Source: Pochonia chlamydosporia 170 (Eukaryota > Ascomycota > Sordariomycetes > Hypocreales > Clavicipitaceae). Taken from it: a stretch of DNA of 64,000 nucleotides. The notes under the pieces were generated by a model that made no database searches, was not told the DNA's origin, and saw only the letters and a list, made by a program, of their open reading frames with translations. The stretch spans positions 682,001 to 746,000 of the forward strand of contig NC_035794.1 of NCBI RefSeq assembly GCF_001653235.2, written 5' to 3'. The position numbers and the translations under genes are program-made. Shown here in pieces: positions 25,601 to 37,941 of the stretch. Within the stretch, counting starts at the first letter, position 1. Every line of letters begins with the position of its first letter.

Positions 25601-27578
25601 CGCAACGCCTCTTCAACTATATTCTTCGCTGCTGTTATTCACGCCGAAAAACTGCATCGTGCGAAAGGTCTTTCAGAATAAAGTTCCTCGTGGGATATCA
25701 CTGGAACCACCAGACACAAGCTGGGGGCCTCGTTTGCAGGCCCTCGAGGGCCATACCGGGCATGTGGCAGCGGTAGCCTTCTCACATAACTCGGAACTAG
25801 TGGCATCAGGCTCGTATGATAGGACTACACGAGTTTGGTGTACATATACTGGCGAGTGCAGGCAGATCTTCGAGGGCCACGAGGGGAAGATATTCGCAGT
25901 AGCCTTTTCACATGACTCGGAGCTGATAGCCTCAGCATCCGGGGATCAAACTGTACGAATAGGTGATACATGTACCGGCGAGACTAAGCATGTCCTTAGA
26001 GGCCATAACGCTATAGTACGCGCAGTAGCCTTCTCACACGACTCAGAGCTAGTAGCCTCCGGCTCTAGAGATGGAGTTATATGCCTTTGGAATACAGATA
26101 CAGGCGAGTGTAGGCAGACCCTCAATGGTCATGGTGCTCAGGTGAACTCTGTTGCTTTTTCTCACAATTCAAACTTAATCGCCTCAGCATCAAACGAAAA
26201 GACTATACATATCTGGTATACGGATACAGGGAAGAGAAAACAGACCCTTGCGGGTCATTTTGACTTTGTCACAACTGTGGCATTTTCGAATAACTCGGAA
26301 CTTCTGATCTCTGGCTCTGATGACAAGACTATTCGAGTTTGGCATACAAGCACGGGCAAGATTAAACAGGTCTTTACTGGTCACCGTGACTCTATCCTCG
26401 CAGCAACGTTTGCTCAAAATTCAGAGCTGGTAGTCTCCGGTTCTTTTGACGGAACCTTACGAATTTGGCACCTGGCTACTGGCGAGTGTAAGCAGACGTT
26501 TGGAGATTCACATTCGACAAGCTCATTGGCCATTTCCCATGATGCAGAAATGGCCGCCTCCTCGTCGGGTACGATTGTGCAAATTTGGCGCGCAAATTCA
26601 GCAGAGGTTGAGCAGATGCCGGAGAGGATTGGGGATTCAATAATCACAGTAGCCCTTTCGCATGATTCAAAGCTAGTAGCTTCTGGATCTAGGGACGGGA
26701 CTGTACAGCTATGGTTTTCAAGCAACGACAAGCGGACCTTCGAGGGCCATACTGGCGAAGTGAATGAAGTAACCTTCTCGCATAATTCAGAGCTGCTTGC
26801 GTCTGCATCTGGGGATGGAACCATGCGAATCTGGTACACAAATACCGGCCAGTGTAAGCATCTACTCAAATGCTCTAGCACTCTGGTATACTCTGTAGCC
26901 TTCTCGCATGACTCAACGCTGGTAGCCTGTGGCGCTGGCGACGCCAACGATATTACTGTACACATTTGGCACGTGAATTCGGGAGAGGTTAAACATACCA
27001 TCAAGGGCTTTGGCGGCGGCTTTGTAACGTCGATAGCATTTTCTCACGATTCAAGGCTCCTAGCCTCGAGCTCCTGGCACGGCGATCTGCAAATATGGTT
27101 TGTAGACACAGGCGTGTGCTACAAGACCATTACCTCGGACGGCGCAATCTCGTTGGCCTTTTCGCATGACTCAAAGCTACTAGCCTCTGCTGGGGAAGCG
27201 AATTTACGAGTGTGGAATGTCGAAACAGGTGAGAGTAAGCAGTCTTTCCATGTTGGGGTGCGGAATCTCCGAATCTTATGCCTCGATGTGGACAATGCCC
27301 GCCTTGTAACTACCCACGGCATGTTTTCTCTGCGAGGGCTGGCTGCTGGATCGATCCGTACAAAGAAAAGCACACCGGCAATACGTTACAGCATCAGCAA
27401 AGATGAGGGCTGGATTACATTTGACGGAGAAAACGTGCTCTGGCTACCAGTGGAGCGGCGTCCGTATTGCGCGGACCGTTCGGTCGCGGTATCAGAGTCG
27501 ACCGTGGTGATTGGATGCGGGTCTGGCAGAGTTTTGATATTTGGATTGTCTCCTCGCGTGACGGCGGTAGTGGACTGA
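22664..27578 (+). CDS. NLR-like STAND protein: PNP_UDP - NACHT - WD40 repeats
   Basis: Fungal NOD-like receptor of the kind linked to non-self recognition and heterokaryon incompatibility. The N-terminal nucleoside-phosphorylase-like domain (from YTIGWIAALPIERAAA to [20 protein letters not shown]) lies on 22664-23681. A short linker exon at 23743-23809 reads IESDIKSVQSITKSTDQQVQ. The NACHT domain follows (about 23905-25469), with Walker A GMAGTGKST and Walker B VVFVIDALDECERD. A 54-nt in-phase intron (25470-25523) leads to at least 12 WD40 repeats (25746-27250), each near FSHDSELVASGS...W, and a degenerate propeller end. Problem: linker exon (phase 2) to NACHT exon (needs phase 1) misses frame by one base with the only usable acceptor at 23904, so the gene may carry a frameshift or an unrecognised splice. 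A Met at 22646 is an alternative start. Confidence 0.75.
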
Positions 27579-28978
27579 TGATACAGACGAGAGGTCTTGT
27601 TAGATTTGTCTTGTTAAAATACCCGGGATGCCAACGAATTTACCGTTGACCTAGGGGTAGGGAAAGCGGACTGCTGCTACTACTGATGCCACTGATGATG
27701 CTGCTGAGGATGGTGCTACTGAAGATGCTGCTAATTTGACCCTTCTTCTTCCTTTCCATCCTAGGGGTTAGGAAAGAAACATGGTGAGATACATTATGAT
27801 GTACCTTGACAGCGGTGTAGCTTTATTTGTATTGACCAGTCGCCGAAAAGTATTTCACGAACAACTACCTAGGTAATTAGAGGCTTGAGGACAACCTCAT
27901 ATATTTCAGCATAAAGCGGCGAAGCGGGAAGCTGTAGCCTGCGGTGCAACTTGCCCGCCCTTCGTTCATCACTCTTCACTTGGGAAAAAGGAAGACATCG
28001 TCAAGCTATACCTGGACCGGATTATGGCGTCGCCTGGGTGTTTGGCTTGAAGCCGGCGTCAAATATTATATGGCTCTCCACAAAGAGCCTGATGCTATTT
28101 ATAATAGAAGTATTAGTTTGGTTAATATTTCAGTATGAAACCAGCAGCTTTTCTTCCTTTTCGCCTCGATATGGCGTGAATTTGATGATTTCGTCGTTGA
28201 TATATTCATTGTAGATACTGCAACGACGCCATTGCTTGTTGATGCCAGTCTCCAAGCGTTTGATGTTTGGATATTGAAACCTTGAATCGTTGGTTGCAAT
28301 TGATGCTCCATGTTGACCAGGCCGGACATTACATATAACCAATTGAACGATTCCAAAAGTCAATCAATCGCAAGACAGACCAGTCTGGTGCCACCAACAT
28401 TGAACGCGTCGCACAAAATAAGCCCCCGTCAACACGTCGAGAGCACCGTGCCGAAAAATACCGTGCACTGTAATGTGCACGGCAGCCTTGCACGGAGCTA
28501 ACATTAAATCAATGCCACCCAGCCCCACCCCGTGTCTGGTCAGTGGTCACTTTGGTTCGCATCTGCCTGCTGCCGTGCTTCCACCTCATGTCTCGCCATC
28601 TTCTGCATCAAATCCTCTTCACCTCGCCACTGCACTGTCCACCAGGCAAACACATCCCCCGCCACCCAATCAAACACCTCCATCTGCCCGCCCCACCCTT
28701 CAATGTTCAGCAAACGCCCTCCACAGCCTTTTTTCGCCGCCTTGCTTGCTAAACTCCGGATCCGCGCCTGATTTGGCAGCACATCTAGAAACGCCTTTGC
28801 GCAGAAACCACCACCACTACCGCCCATCAAACCCCGTTCTTTTCATCCGAACAAACAAGAAGAACTAAACTCTCCCTTCTCCTCGCCCCATCTGTCCAAA
28901 GCACAATCCTTCCGTCCGTTCTTCGAAATCCTTCAAACTCCAGTCTCCTAGATCCAATAAGACGAAACCTCAGCAACC
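27579..28978. other. Intergenic region (NLR 3' flank / SUMO promoter)
   Basis: No coding exon recognised. Contains an imperfect CTG/ATG trinucleotide stretch (27668-27735), TACCTAGGTA at 27866 and AACATTGAA at 28396. The last 400 bp are C-rich on the plus strand, as expected for the SUMO promoter and leader. Confidence 0.6.
27668..27735. repeat. Degenerate trinucleotide (CTG/ATG) tract
   Basis: Imperfect trinucleotide tract just after the NLR stop codon; interrupted, no longer a clean microsatellite. Confidence 0.6.
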
Positions 28979-29361
28979 ATGTCCAACGAAGACGGCCGCC
29001 ACTCCTCCCAAGAGCCCAACGAGAACGAGGCGTCCGGACCATTGCGACACCTCAATCTCAAAGTCACAGACAACAACAACGAGGTCTTCTTTAAGATTAA
29101 GAGCAACACGCCCTTACAAAAGCTCATGACTGCGTTTTGCGACCGTCAGGGCAAGGATATTACGTCCCTAAGATTCCTGCTTGAAGGAGTTCGCATCAAC
29201 GCAGAAGACACTGCTGATATTGTAGGTTTTTCGCCCTTTTCACATTTTTTCTCTCGCTATTTTCACGCTCCGACAGAGAGGGACTAACAAATTTGCAGCT
29301 AAATATGGAAGATGGCGACACCATCGAAGTCCATCAAGAACAGATCGGCGGCGGAGACTAG
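28979..29361 (+). CDS. SMT3: SUMO (small ubiquitin-like modifier) precursor, 101 aa
   Basis: Conjugated to lysines of nuclear and other proteins through the E1/Ubc9 cascade. Exons 28979-29221 and 29299-29361; intron 77 nt with gtaggt, CTAAC branch and gcag, phase 0. After a disordered N-terminus the ubiquitin fold is clear: HLNLKVTDNNNEVFFKIK, LMTAFCDRQGKDITSLRFLL, then LNMEDGDTIEVHQEQIGG. The precursor ends GG-GD, so Ulp-type proteases would remove two residues to expose the GG. Length matches fungal Smt3 proteins. Confidence 0.96.
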
Positions 29362-29604
29362 ACAATCCGAAGAACCATAAAGAAAATATATAAATGCAAA
29401 AAGCATAAAAAAAAAAAAAAAGCTTGCTGGCTTACTAGGATTCGGGGACGTGGCGTTAGGTACTTACGAATGATACAACGGACCACTTTTGCGCAATAAA
29501 GGCACAAACGGACCATTTGATTTTATAGCATTTGGTTTCTGTGACTTTGTGTTTACGGATGGATGCTCGCACTGATAGTCCCCTGGTTTGATTTTTTCCT
29601 TCGG

Positions 29605-29635
<31 letters not shown>

Positions 29636-29975
29636 TCTAAGGTACTTTACTTGCTTTCAATGCAACAGACGATGTTCATGATACTTGAGAAGACTTCGGA
29701 TGAAAATGCGGCCACTGGCCACCATGTGCTTTGTGTATTAAACCTCGTAATGCTTGCTGGAAATTAAAGCAAAAAGCTCATAAAACACCATGCGTAATCC
29801 GTTCCTTGTAACTCATAAACCATACTCGAAAATCACGCTGCCCTTTTATCCTGACACAAACTCCCTCCAAAATCAACAAACAAGCTCAAAATGCAAATAC
29901 AAACGCCTCCTCATTCCACGTCATCCGTCTGTGCAAAAGGTAAAAAAGAGTCATTTCACCTCGTCGCACCACCTA
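29362..29975. other. Intergenic region between convergent genes
   Basis: 3' flanks of SUMO and the LIM gene. Includes an A15 run at 29407-29421 and a T28 run at 29605-29632. No gene seen. Confidence 0.65.
29605..29632. repeat. T homopolymer (about 28 bp)
   Basis: Uninterrupted T run in the convergent intergenic region; exact length is likely uncertain in sequencing. Confidence 0.9.
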
Positions 29976-32472
29976 TCATGCCTTCAGCTCACGTGTTCGG
30001 CATTCCGTGCACAGCACAACCATGACTCCCTTGACTTCCTTTGGGAAAATCTGTCCGTCGACAAACCCCCCTTCGCATTGAGCACAGCGGAAACAGTGCT
30101 CATGCCACTCACCGCCAAGTGCTTGAATGTATTGGCCAATAACTGCCGTCTTGCACATCTTACACTTTGGCGCTCGTCGCTCCGTTCGCTTTGTCTGACA
30201 CTTGATGCACCACGCGTAGCCGTCCTTCTCGATGTGAGTCATGCCATGCTCGAATGGGTCGCCACACTCTGCACAAAAGAAATGCCCGTAGTGCCAGTGC
30301 TCCCCAAGAGCGACAATGTGCTCACCCAGAATTGGGGTCTTGCAGTGCTTGCAGCGCGGTGCAAACAGTTCATGCCAGTCTAAATGGCAATAGAAGCGAA
30401 GGCGTTCGTCCCCATCTTCCTCCATTGTCATACCTGGCACCTCATCCAACACTTCTCCTGCTGCACGACGGCGAATACGCTCAAGACGAGCTTTTCGTTG
30501 CAAGTCAGGCTCTGGGCTTATCTCCATGGCCTCCAGACTGGTACCGCAGGAAAAACAACTAAAGCACTGAGGGTGGAATCGCTCCTGGGAGCCACCTAGT
30601 GCCACGAATCTGCCCTCGATGGGGAAACCACACTCATGACATGTCGTGGTTGGTCTTCCCATGCTGCCAGCAGCTGGAGACCAATGACCACGAGGTAGTT
30701 GGGCCCTCGGTGCTTTAGCTTTGGTCCTGGATGATGTTGGAGCCGGAAGAGGTCTCGAGCTACCTGTCGGCTTCCTTGTATCCGGGGTTATAATGGCGGG
30801 CACATTGTTGGTTTCTGACCCATCGCCAACCGTAATCGAGGGGATGTTTATCGTAGGAACGCTGCTCTTCTTATTCTTCGGCGGGTCATCGCACCCAGCT
30901 ACTGAGATTGTTGGAATATTCGTGGATGGCGTCGTCCGTGGCTGCGGCGGGTCGACTTCCGCAACATTGATAAGAGGGACGACCATAGGCTCGGGCGGTT
31001 GCTGGTGCGCCTTTCTTTTGATGTTGAGCGGCGCGATTTGGTTTGGCCGGTCTGGGCTGGCATCAGTTGACTCCTCGGCCGGTTTCCAATTAGTATCAAA
31101 GCTTACAATCGGCCGTCCAGGACTGTCGCTAACGGCGGTCGGTTCTGGCAGCTTGGCGCTACGGTCTTTCAACCTGAAGCTCGTGGCAGCACGAATATCG
31201 TCGCTGCGGACTTCCACCCCATTCTTCCGTTGCACCTCTGGCTCTGGCTCCGTCTTTGGCAGTTGAGAATTGGTCGTGTAAAACGCATTCCGTGACTGAG
31301 AGGGAGGGTTGTGATATATGTCAACTCTGTTGAGAGGCTTGGCTGGTGGTGGCATAGCATTGTTGGCAGCTTGGCTCATCTGCGTCCTGTTCAGGGGATT
31401 CTGCTTCATGCTGCTGAGCTTGTCTGGCGAGGCTCGGCCACCCGACAAGACCAGGTTGTTTGCCGCAGAGCTTTCAGGCTCCTCCCAGATTTGATCACCA
31501 GAGAATGGGCGCTCGACCTCGCCGCTAATGTTCCTCTTAAGGCTACTGCGACGTCGAAAGCCAGCGGCACCAACACTGCCATATGGTTTGGCTGGTCTGG
31601 TGGAAACCGTGGCGGACCTGGCAGACTCCGAAGACCCTCGATTGCCTGGTTGTGATCCAGAGCTGTCCGTAGAGCTACCGGACACAGATCGGGAGGCAGG
31701 GTCGCGACCTAAGCCGCTGGGGGCAATGTCGTCGCCATACCTTCCAATGCTTGCAGTACGGGCGTGCGCGTAGCTGTCCTTTCTAAGATGCGGCTTGTAG
31801 CGGTAAGGTCCATCTGGTTGCGGCGGTTGGATTCCATTCTGGTGTTGCCAGACCAACTCTGCTGCCTCATCGAGAGCAGCATTGTAGATGCGGATATCCT
31901 CGTCAACGGGCTCCTTGGAGCCGTCACGGATGTCCATCTCGTCCATTGCATCGCGCAGAGAGCAAGCCTCCTCCTTTTCCATCCACCGTTGACCCCGCTC
32001 CATGTAAGTAGCAGTTGGGACAACCTCAGATGGTTTCAAAGGTGCAGCTGGACTGACAGGGTAGTAGTCTCGGCCGCGAACGCTTGACATTGAGTATCGA
32101 GAGGAGACGCTGCCAGCACCAACACTTGGTGCCTGAGACGGCATCCGCTGCTGGTTTGTTTTCATTGCAGCCTGAGGGGGAGGCGGAGCGTCCATGCTGT
32201 GTCGACCGAGGCTCGTGCGTGAAGGTGTAGAACGGCCACCGGATGGCGGCAGCGGCCTCGCTCCGCCGGGTCGTGCGGTTCGGTTGGAACGCAACTCGGA
32301 GAGATAGTTTGCTGCAAAACGATGGTGACTGTCAGAAATGATGATTTGTACGATGATATCACTTCCACCAATCCGTTTTTTTTTTTTTCATACCGAATTG
32401 ATCATTGGACATGTAGGTCGGCGACGGCGGTGTCACCTTCCGCGTCTTGGTCCCGCTGGACTTCCTCATCAT
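29976..32472 (-). CDS. Three-LIM-domain protein (paxillin-like), 804 aa
   Basis: Likely cytoskeleton/polarity adaptor, like yeast and fission-yeast Pxl1. Exons 32472-32394 and 32311-29976, with gtatga donor and gcag acceptor in phase 1. The product starts MMRKSSGTKTRKVTPPSPTY; a second Met one codon later is an alternative start. The first 580 residues are disordered, rich in Ser, Pro and Arg. Three LIM domains fill the C-terminus: LIM1 from about 584 (CHECGFPIEG...FHPQCFSCFSC, with an inserted charged helix before CHLDWHELF), LIM2 about 680-732 (CKHCKTPILGEHIVALGEHW) and LIM3 about 743-798 (CKMCKTAVIGQYIQALGGEW). Each keeps its zinc-binding Cys/His set. Orthology to Pxl1 is inferred from architecture only. 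Confidence 0.9.
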
Positions 32473-33070
32473 GGTGAGGTGAGGTCAATGTTGGCTAGAT
32501 GCGTCTGTTGAGTTCTATTCAAAAAGACCAGACAAATTTCTTGGAGAGTTAATATGGACAACAGCCGTGAGGGAATTGGAGATGTAAATAATAGGTTAGG
32601 TAGTTGTGAGAGTGGGGAGCTAGCTTTAGGTTGTTGATTTTCCCAACGGTGTTGGGCAAACAAGCATTGTCGTGCATGAAGGTCGAAGTGCGTGCATGCA
32701 GTTTTGTAGGCGAAGCAAAACGATGCAGGCTGCATGATGGGAGGCGGGGGTTGGCTAGGCAACGCGCCACCGTCCGCTTTGAGTGTGCATTTGAACGTGC
32801 ATCCGAGCGTTGGCGTTGGACGTGGAGTCTGGTCTGGCTGGTCTGGTCTGGTCTGGTGGGTGCAATAAATGAACGGTGTGGCAGAGTCAAGGCGAATCAA
32901 ACTTGTCCAAGGTTGTTGAATGTTGCAATTGCTATGTAATAACAGTTTCATATTTAAGACAGATATGGTAATACAAAGGACAGCTAGTAAATTGATAACA
33001 TTTACCAATACTCCGTACACATGTTGTTGATGCTTCTCAGCCCTTGCCACTTCCAAGAGCAATCTGGTTG
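32473..33070. other. Intergenic region (LIM-gene promoter / COX19 3' flank)
   Basis: Holds a TGGTC/TCTGG tandem array at about 32827-32858. No coding exon recognised; the ORFs here are low-complexity and lack splice partners. Confidence 0.6.
32827..32858. repeat. Tandem TCTGG array
   Basis: Six or so consecutive TCTGG/CTGG units upstream of the LIM gene. The same word in reverse complement (CCAGA) is arrayed at about 57265-57282 upstream of the CYSTM gene. Confidence 0.8.
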
Positions 33071-33636
33071 CTACCATCTTAGTTCGCCCTTTACACCCTT
33101 CTCAGGCTCTGGTTTCGGTTTCGATTGTTCAGCGAAACCTAGGTTTTTGAATTCATCTCTCGCCATCAGGTTTCTATCACAGGCAAACAGACAACAAAGC
33201 CAAGCCATGGTTAGTCTGTCTGATTCAGGGAAGCCAGGTCCATGTTTGGTGACGCATGACTCACCGGTCCATTCTGCATGACAGATAGGCCTTTGCGAGA
33301 TTTCGGCATTCGTCCTCATTGACACCTCGCACCTTTTTCATGCAGGCCAGATAGTTGGTCATTACTTCCCTGCACTCGCCTGGGAGGTCAATTAGGATAT
33401 TATGCTTTGCGATTTGCTTTGTTGTGTTTTGCTGTGGGCGGCCTCCCTTGAATCAACTTACCATCGTGGTCTAAAGGGAAACTCCCTCGCTGTGGACTAG
33501 TCGAGCTGGTCAGACTTCTCTTGCATCCTCCCTTGGATGATGAACGACGGACGGTTCGGTGACGGGATCTGTCCACTTCAACTTACGGCGTCGGCCTGGT
33601 CGACGGTAGCTGCCCTGGGCTACCAAACGTACTCAT
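33071..33636 (-). CDS. COX19: Cytochrome c oxidase assembly protein COX19, 100 aa
   Basis: Twin CX9C IMS protein needed for copper delivery to cytochrome c oxidase. Four exons: 33636-33587, 33496-33462, 33379-33265 and 33173-33071, all GT-AG and in phase (303 nt). The product reads MSTFGSPGQLPSTRPTPPQR, then GSFPLDHDGECREVMTNYLA, closely matching the yeast COX19 pattern RPTPPERGSFPLDHDGEC. Both motifs are present: C-REVMTNYLA-C and C-RNLAKAYLS-C, followed by RMDRNLMARDEFKNLGF. The Lys/Pro-rich tail is variable in the family. Divergent from VPS1. Confidence 0.95.
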
Positions 33637-34645
33637 GACTCTGGATTCTGTGTTCGTGTCTGCATCTGGTCACGCCAGCTATTCACAAGCGCGCAGTTGT
33701 ACCTGGAGCAGGGATTTCGATTGAAGGTCAGATGTTGAAGTCGCCGGGGCAAGTGACCCGGAACTGATGGTTGTGGCGCACGCCGATGGCCTCAGTCAGA
33801 CTTTGAACGAGACCTGACCTATTGACTCAAGTAAGGACAACATTGAAGGCTCCTGGACCAGACACCACATGAACACTCTGCCAGCGATTGGGTCCCTGTG
33901 GCTGCCACTGAAATGAGCCACAGAAGCTCCGTAGAACACGCATTTGGGGCAAAAAGTAGACGACGACAAGTGGGCCATGGCACGGAAATTCAAGGAAGAC
34001 CGTCAGCTGAATGGCAGCGTCATTAGCGCAAACTCTACGGAATATGGATAAAGTAGGAGAGAATGACACGGCGAGTATTGTGGAAGCAATAGAAGCCGCC
34101 TGCGTAAGTGTTTGGACCCTGGGCGCATGCTACCCGGCGTTTGTAGACTTGGATTTGGACACCTGGACGTTGTTGCCCAAGAGTAAAGTAAAAGCACGGA
34201 GTACGGAGTACATGGATGGTGTCTGGTACCCAAGTATCCAGGTACATCAACTCTGTCGCCGTATGGCCCACACCCAAGGTCACTTCCACATGCCATTGAA
34301 CACAAGGACCCCCATTGGACCTTGGACCTTGGACCTGGGACCCGCGTTCTGAGTTGGCGTCCCTCAAACGGAAGTGGGCCAGACATTGAACAGGAAGTGC
34401 GCTCAACTCGGCTCTGGTTCAGTCTGGTTCCTTGGATCTCAAGTTCTGGTCAAATTCATGTCGACGCGCAGCGCAATCTTCAACCGCCTGCCTGCCTGCG
34501 TATCCGTGCTCTGGCCCGTGGCCATCTGACGACCTCGACCACAGTCTCTCAGGCGCCCAATTCTCTCTTGATTTGTTTAACCTTCCTCTAGCCGTCCTTT
34601 TGCTATCGTCGTGTCGCCGCAGTTGACACTGCCTCTCCCGTTGCC
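33637..34645. other. Intergenic region between divergent COX19 and VPS1
   Basis: Two-sided promoter region. AACATTGAA at 33839 is followed by CCAGAC; TACGGAGTA lies at 34202. No coding exon recognised. Confidence 0.6.
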
Positions 34646-37252
34646 ATGGCTGCCCTTGGCGAGGACTTGCTCACCACCGTCAACAAGCTGCAGGATTTGG
34701 TCTTCAACACAATCGGCAGCGACTCACTCGACCTTCCCCAAATTGTAAGCACCCGTCATGGCAGTGATTACTGCTCATCTTCACACTAATGCCAATTTTT
34801 TTTTTAGGTCGTTGTTGGCTCACAGTCGGCTGGCAAATCCTCCGTCCTAGAAAACATCGTCGGCCGAGACTTCCTACCCAGAGGAAGCGGCATCGTCACA
34901 CGTCGACCCCTGATTCTCCAGCTTATCAACGTCCCCGAAGACGACAGCGCTCCCGACCCAGCCCTTGATCCTTACAGATCACCAGCTGCCGCTCGGCGAT
35001 CCGAGTGGGCTGAGTTCCATCATATCCCAAACCGACGCTTCACTGATTTTTCCGATGTCAAGCGAGAGATTGAGAATGAAACCACCAGAGTTGCTGGTAG
35101 CAACAAGGGCATCAACAGACAGCCCATCAACCTGAAAATCTACTCCCCTCACGTTCTAAACCTGACGCTTGTTGATTTGCCCGGTCTGACAAAGGTATAC
35201 TTTGGCAAACTGTTTTTTTTTTTGGCCTACCCATGCAAGCTTCCATATCAAACCCACCTCTAACACATCATGTTCCTGCGCTTTAGGTACCAATCGGCGA
35301 CCAACCTACCGACATCGAGAAGCAAACGAGAAATCTGATTTCCGAATACATCGCCAAGCCAAACAGTCTCATTCTTGCCGTATCACCCGCCAATGTCGAC
35401 ATTGTCAACTCAGAAGCCTTGAAGCTCGCCCGCCATGTAGATGCCCTCGGCAGACGGACTATCGGTGTCCTTACCAAGCTGGACCTGATGGATCACGGTA
35501 CAAACGCGCTTGATATCCTTTCAGGTCGTGTATATCCCTTGAAGCTCGGCTTCATTGGTGTTGTGAACCGATCGCAGCAGGACATTCAGGGCAACAAGCC
35601 CATGGAGGAGGCTCTGCAGGCAGAGATGGACTTCTTCAAGCACCACCCAGCCTATCGCAACATCTCTAACCGATGCGGCACACAATTCCTGGCCAAGACT
35701 CTCAACTCCACTCTCATGTCACATATTCGAGAGCGGTTGCCTGACATCAAGGCTCGTCTGAATACGCTTATGGGACAGACTCAGCAAGAGCTTGCTAGCT
35801 ATGGTGACATGGCCTTTAGCGGCAAGGAGCATCGTGGATCGCTCATCCTGCAGCAAATGACTCGATTCGCTACCTCCTTTATTTCCTCAATTGACGGTAC
35901 CTCAACCGAAATTTCCACCAAGGAATTGTGCGGTGGCGCTCGAATCTACTACATCTTCAACTCCGTCTTTGGCAGCTCACTCGAATCCATCGATCCCACC
36001 TCCAACCTTACTGCTCTGGATATTCGCACAGCCATCCGAAACTCGACCGGCCCCCGGCCCAGCTTGTTTGTTCCCGAGATGGCTTTCGATCTTTTGGTCA
36101 AGCCCCAGATCAAACTCTTGGAAATTCCCAGTCAACGTTGCGTCGAGCTTGTATACGAAGAGCTGATTAAGATCTGCCACACCTGTGGATCTACCGAACT
36201 GTCGCGATATCCCAGGCTGCAAGCGAAGCTGATCGAAACCGTATCAGACTTGCTCCGTGAAAGACTTGGCCCTGCCTCGTCTTACGTTGAATCTCTCATC
36301 TCCATCCAACGGGCATATATCAACACCAACCACCCCAACTTCCTTGGTGCCGCCGCCGCCATGAGCAATGTCGTTAGCGCAAAGCAAGAACGTGAGCGAA
36401 AGCGGTTGATTCAGGAGGAGCGTGAGCGTCGCGAGAAGCGTCGCCTCAAGGAGCTTGGTGCCAATGGAGAGCCCACCGAGGATGGTGAGGATGGCAGTGT
36501 TACCGAAAAGGGTGAAAATGGCCGCAAGCACAATTCCAAGTCCGGCCGAAGCTTGTCTCCGGCTGTCCATGAAAATGCTCACGGCAGCCTTGCAGCTGCT
36601 GTCAATGGTGTTCGACCCAACTCCCCTTCGCGGGTTAATGGTCAAGGTCTAGGTGCCAGAGATACCTTTTTGAACTACTTTTTTGGCAAAGATGGTGCAA
36701 CTCTGCAGAGTGCGCTACCTGGCAGCCCGGCAAACCCTGGAAGACACATCAGCCAGTCTTCTGAGCCAAGCTTATCGCAATCCATTCGAAGAGAGGAGAG
36801 AGTCGCACTACGACCTGCGCCGCCATCTCACATTGACGAGTACGACCCTACCGGCCGAAGCTACGGCCTTGCTTCACATCTTGTAAGTCTTTCAACCGTT
36901 TCTGCAGTTTCGCCATGTTCTAACCATTGCTTCGTTTCAGGGTGAATCTAATGAACCTGCCATGACGGACCGCGAGGTCATGGAGACTGAACTCATCCGA
37001 GCTCTCATCTCATCCTACTTCAACATTGTTCGGGAATCCATCGCCGACCAGGTGCCCAAAGCCATTATGCACCTCCTAGTCAACCACTCCAAGGATGTGG
37101 TTCAGAACCGTCTTGTTAGCGAGTTGTACAAGGAGACTTTGTTCGAAGAGCTTTTGTACGAGGACGACGGCGTTAAGAAGGAGCGCGAGAAGTGCGAGAA
37201 GCTCCTCCAGACATACAGGGAAGCCGCCAAAATTATCGGCGAGGTTTTATAA
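34646..37252 (+). CDS. VPS1: Dynamin-related GTPase VPS1, 797 aa
   Basis: Membrane-fission GTPase for vacuolar protein sorting, endosomal recycling, endocytosis and peroxisome division. Four exons: 34646-34744, 34808-35194, 35287-36882 and 36941-37252, all in phase 0. The GTPase domain shows the P-loop GSQSAGKSS (37-45), switch I region [21 protein letters not shown] (156-162) and TKLD (225-228). Middle/stalk domain follows, then a charged, disordered insert ([16 protein letters not shown] and a Ser/Asn-rich stretch) in place of a PH domain, and a C-terminal GED ([20 protein letters not shown]). No transmembrane segment or PH domain, so it is VPS1-type rather than Dnm1. Slightly longer than yeast Vps1 because of the insert. 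Confidence 0.97.
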
Positions 37253-37941
37253 AGTAAAAGACATACATTACTTTCCTGGTTTTGTTTAGTTTCCCCCGAC
37301 ATCTTGGCCGCCTTTTCAAATTTGTCTTGCATTTCACGCTTGACATGATGAAGAAGTAAAGACGAAAGAGAACAAAGAGAAAGAGAAGTTATGATGGGAA
37401 GGGTCTTTCTATTTTTACACATGCTCAGCGTGGATTAGAGCATAGAGGAAGTTTGAGATACGGGTGATAGCGAATGACTTTATGGCCGTCAACTCGCCTC
37501 TGTTTCTTTGTAAACTCTGTTATCTATTATGTACACCATGACCAAGGAGCCTTTGAGAGGAAAAACCTTTCCGAGGATTGAAAATTCAGGTGGGGGACGG
37601 AAGATGAAAGATGAAAGACAGGAGGGAAGTAAAGATGCTATGCCACTCAAACCTTTTGGAGGGAAGGAAGAAATGGGAGAGGGATATGACATATCACCCC
37701 TTTTTTGTGTATCTACAACCTTTTCACTCGACTTGTTGCCACGTCTTCTCTCCGTATGAAATCGAAGAATATGTACTCTTATATTTGTTGATGCTGATAG
37801 CGCATTCAGCGCACCACGTCTACGTGATTTAGCAAATGATGTGCATGATCTTGTCTACCGTTCCTCTTCCAGCGCCATATAAATGCCAGGGGTATAAGTA
37901 AAGCAAAACTAGTTCCTTAAACGCCATACCAGGTATTCCAT
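37253..37941. other. Intergenic region between convergent genes
   Basis: 3' flanks of VPS1 and the large F-box gene; A/G-rich tracts at 37340-37390 and 37550-37680. No gene seen. Confidence 0.65.

Noticed and set aside
32469..33077. 202-aa minus-strand ORF upstream of the LIM gene
   Set aside because: Covers promoter and intergenic DNA with TCTGG repeats; no motif, and it abuts the better-supported LIM start.
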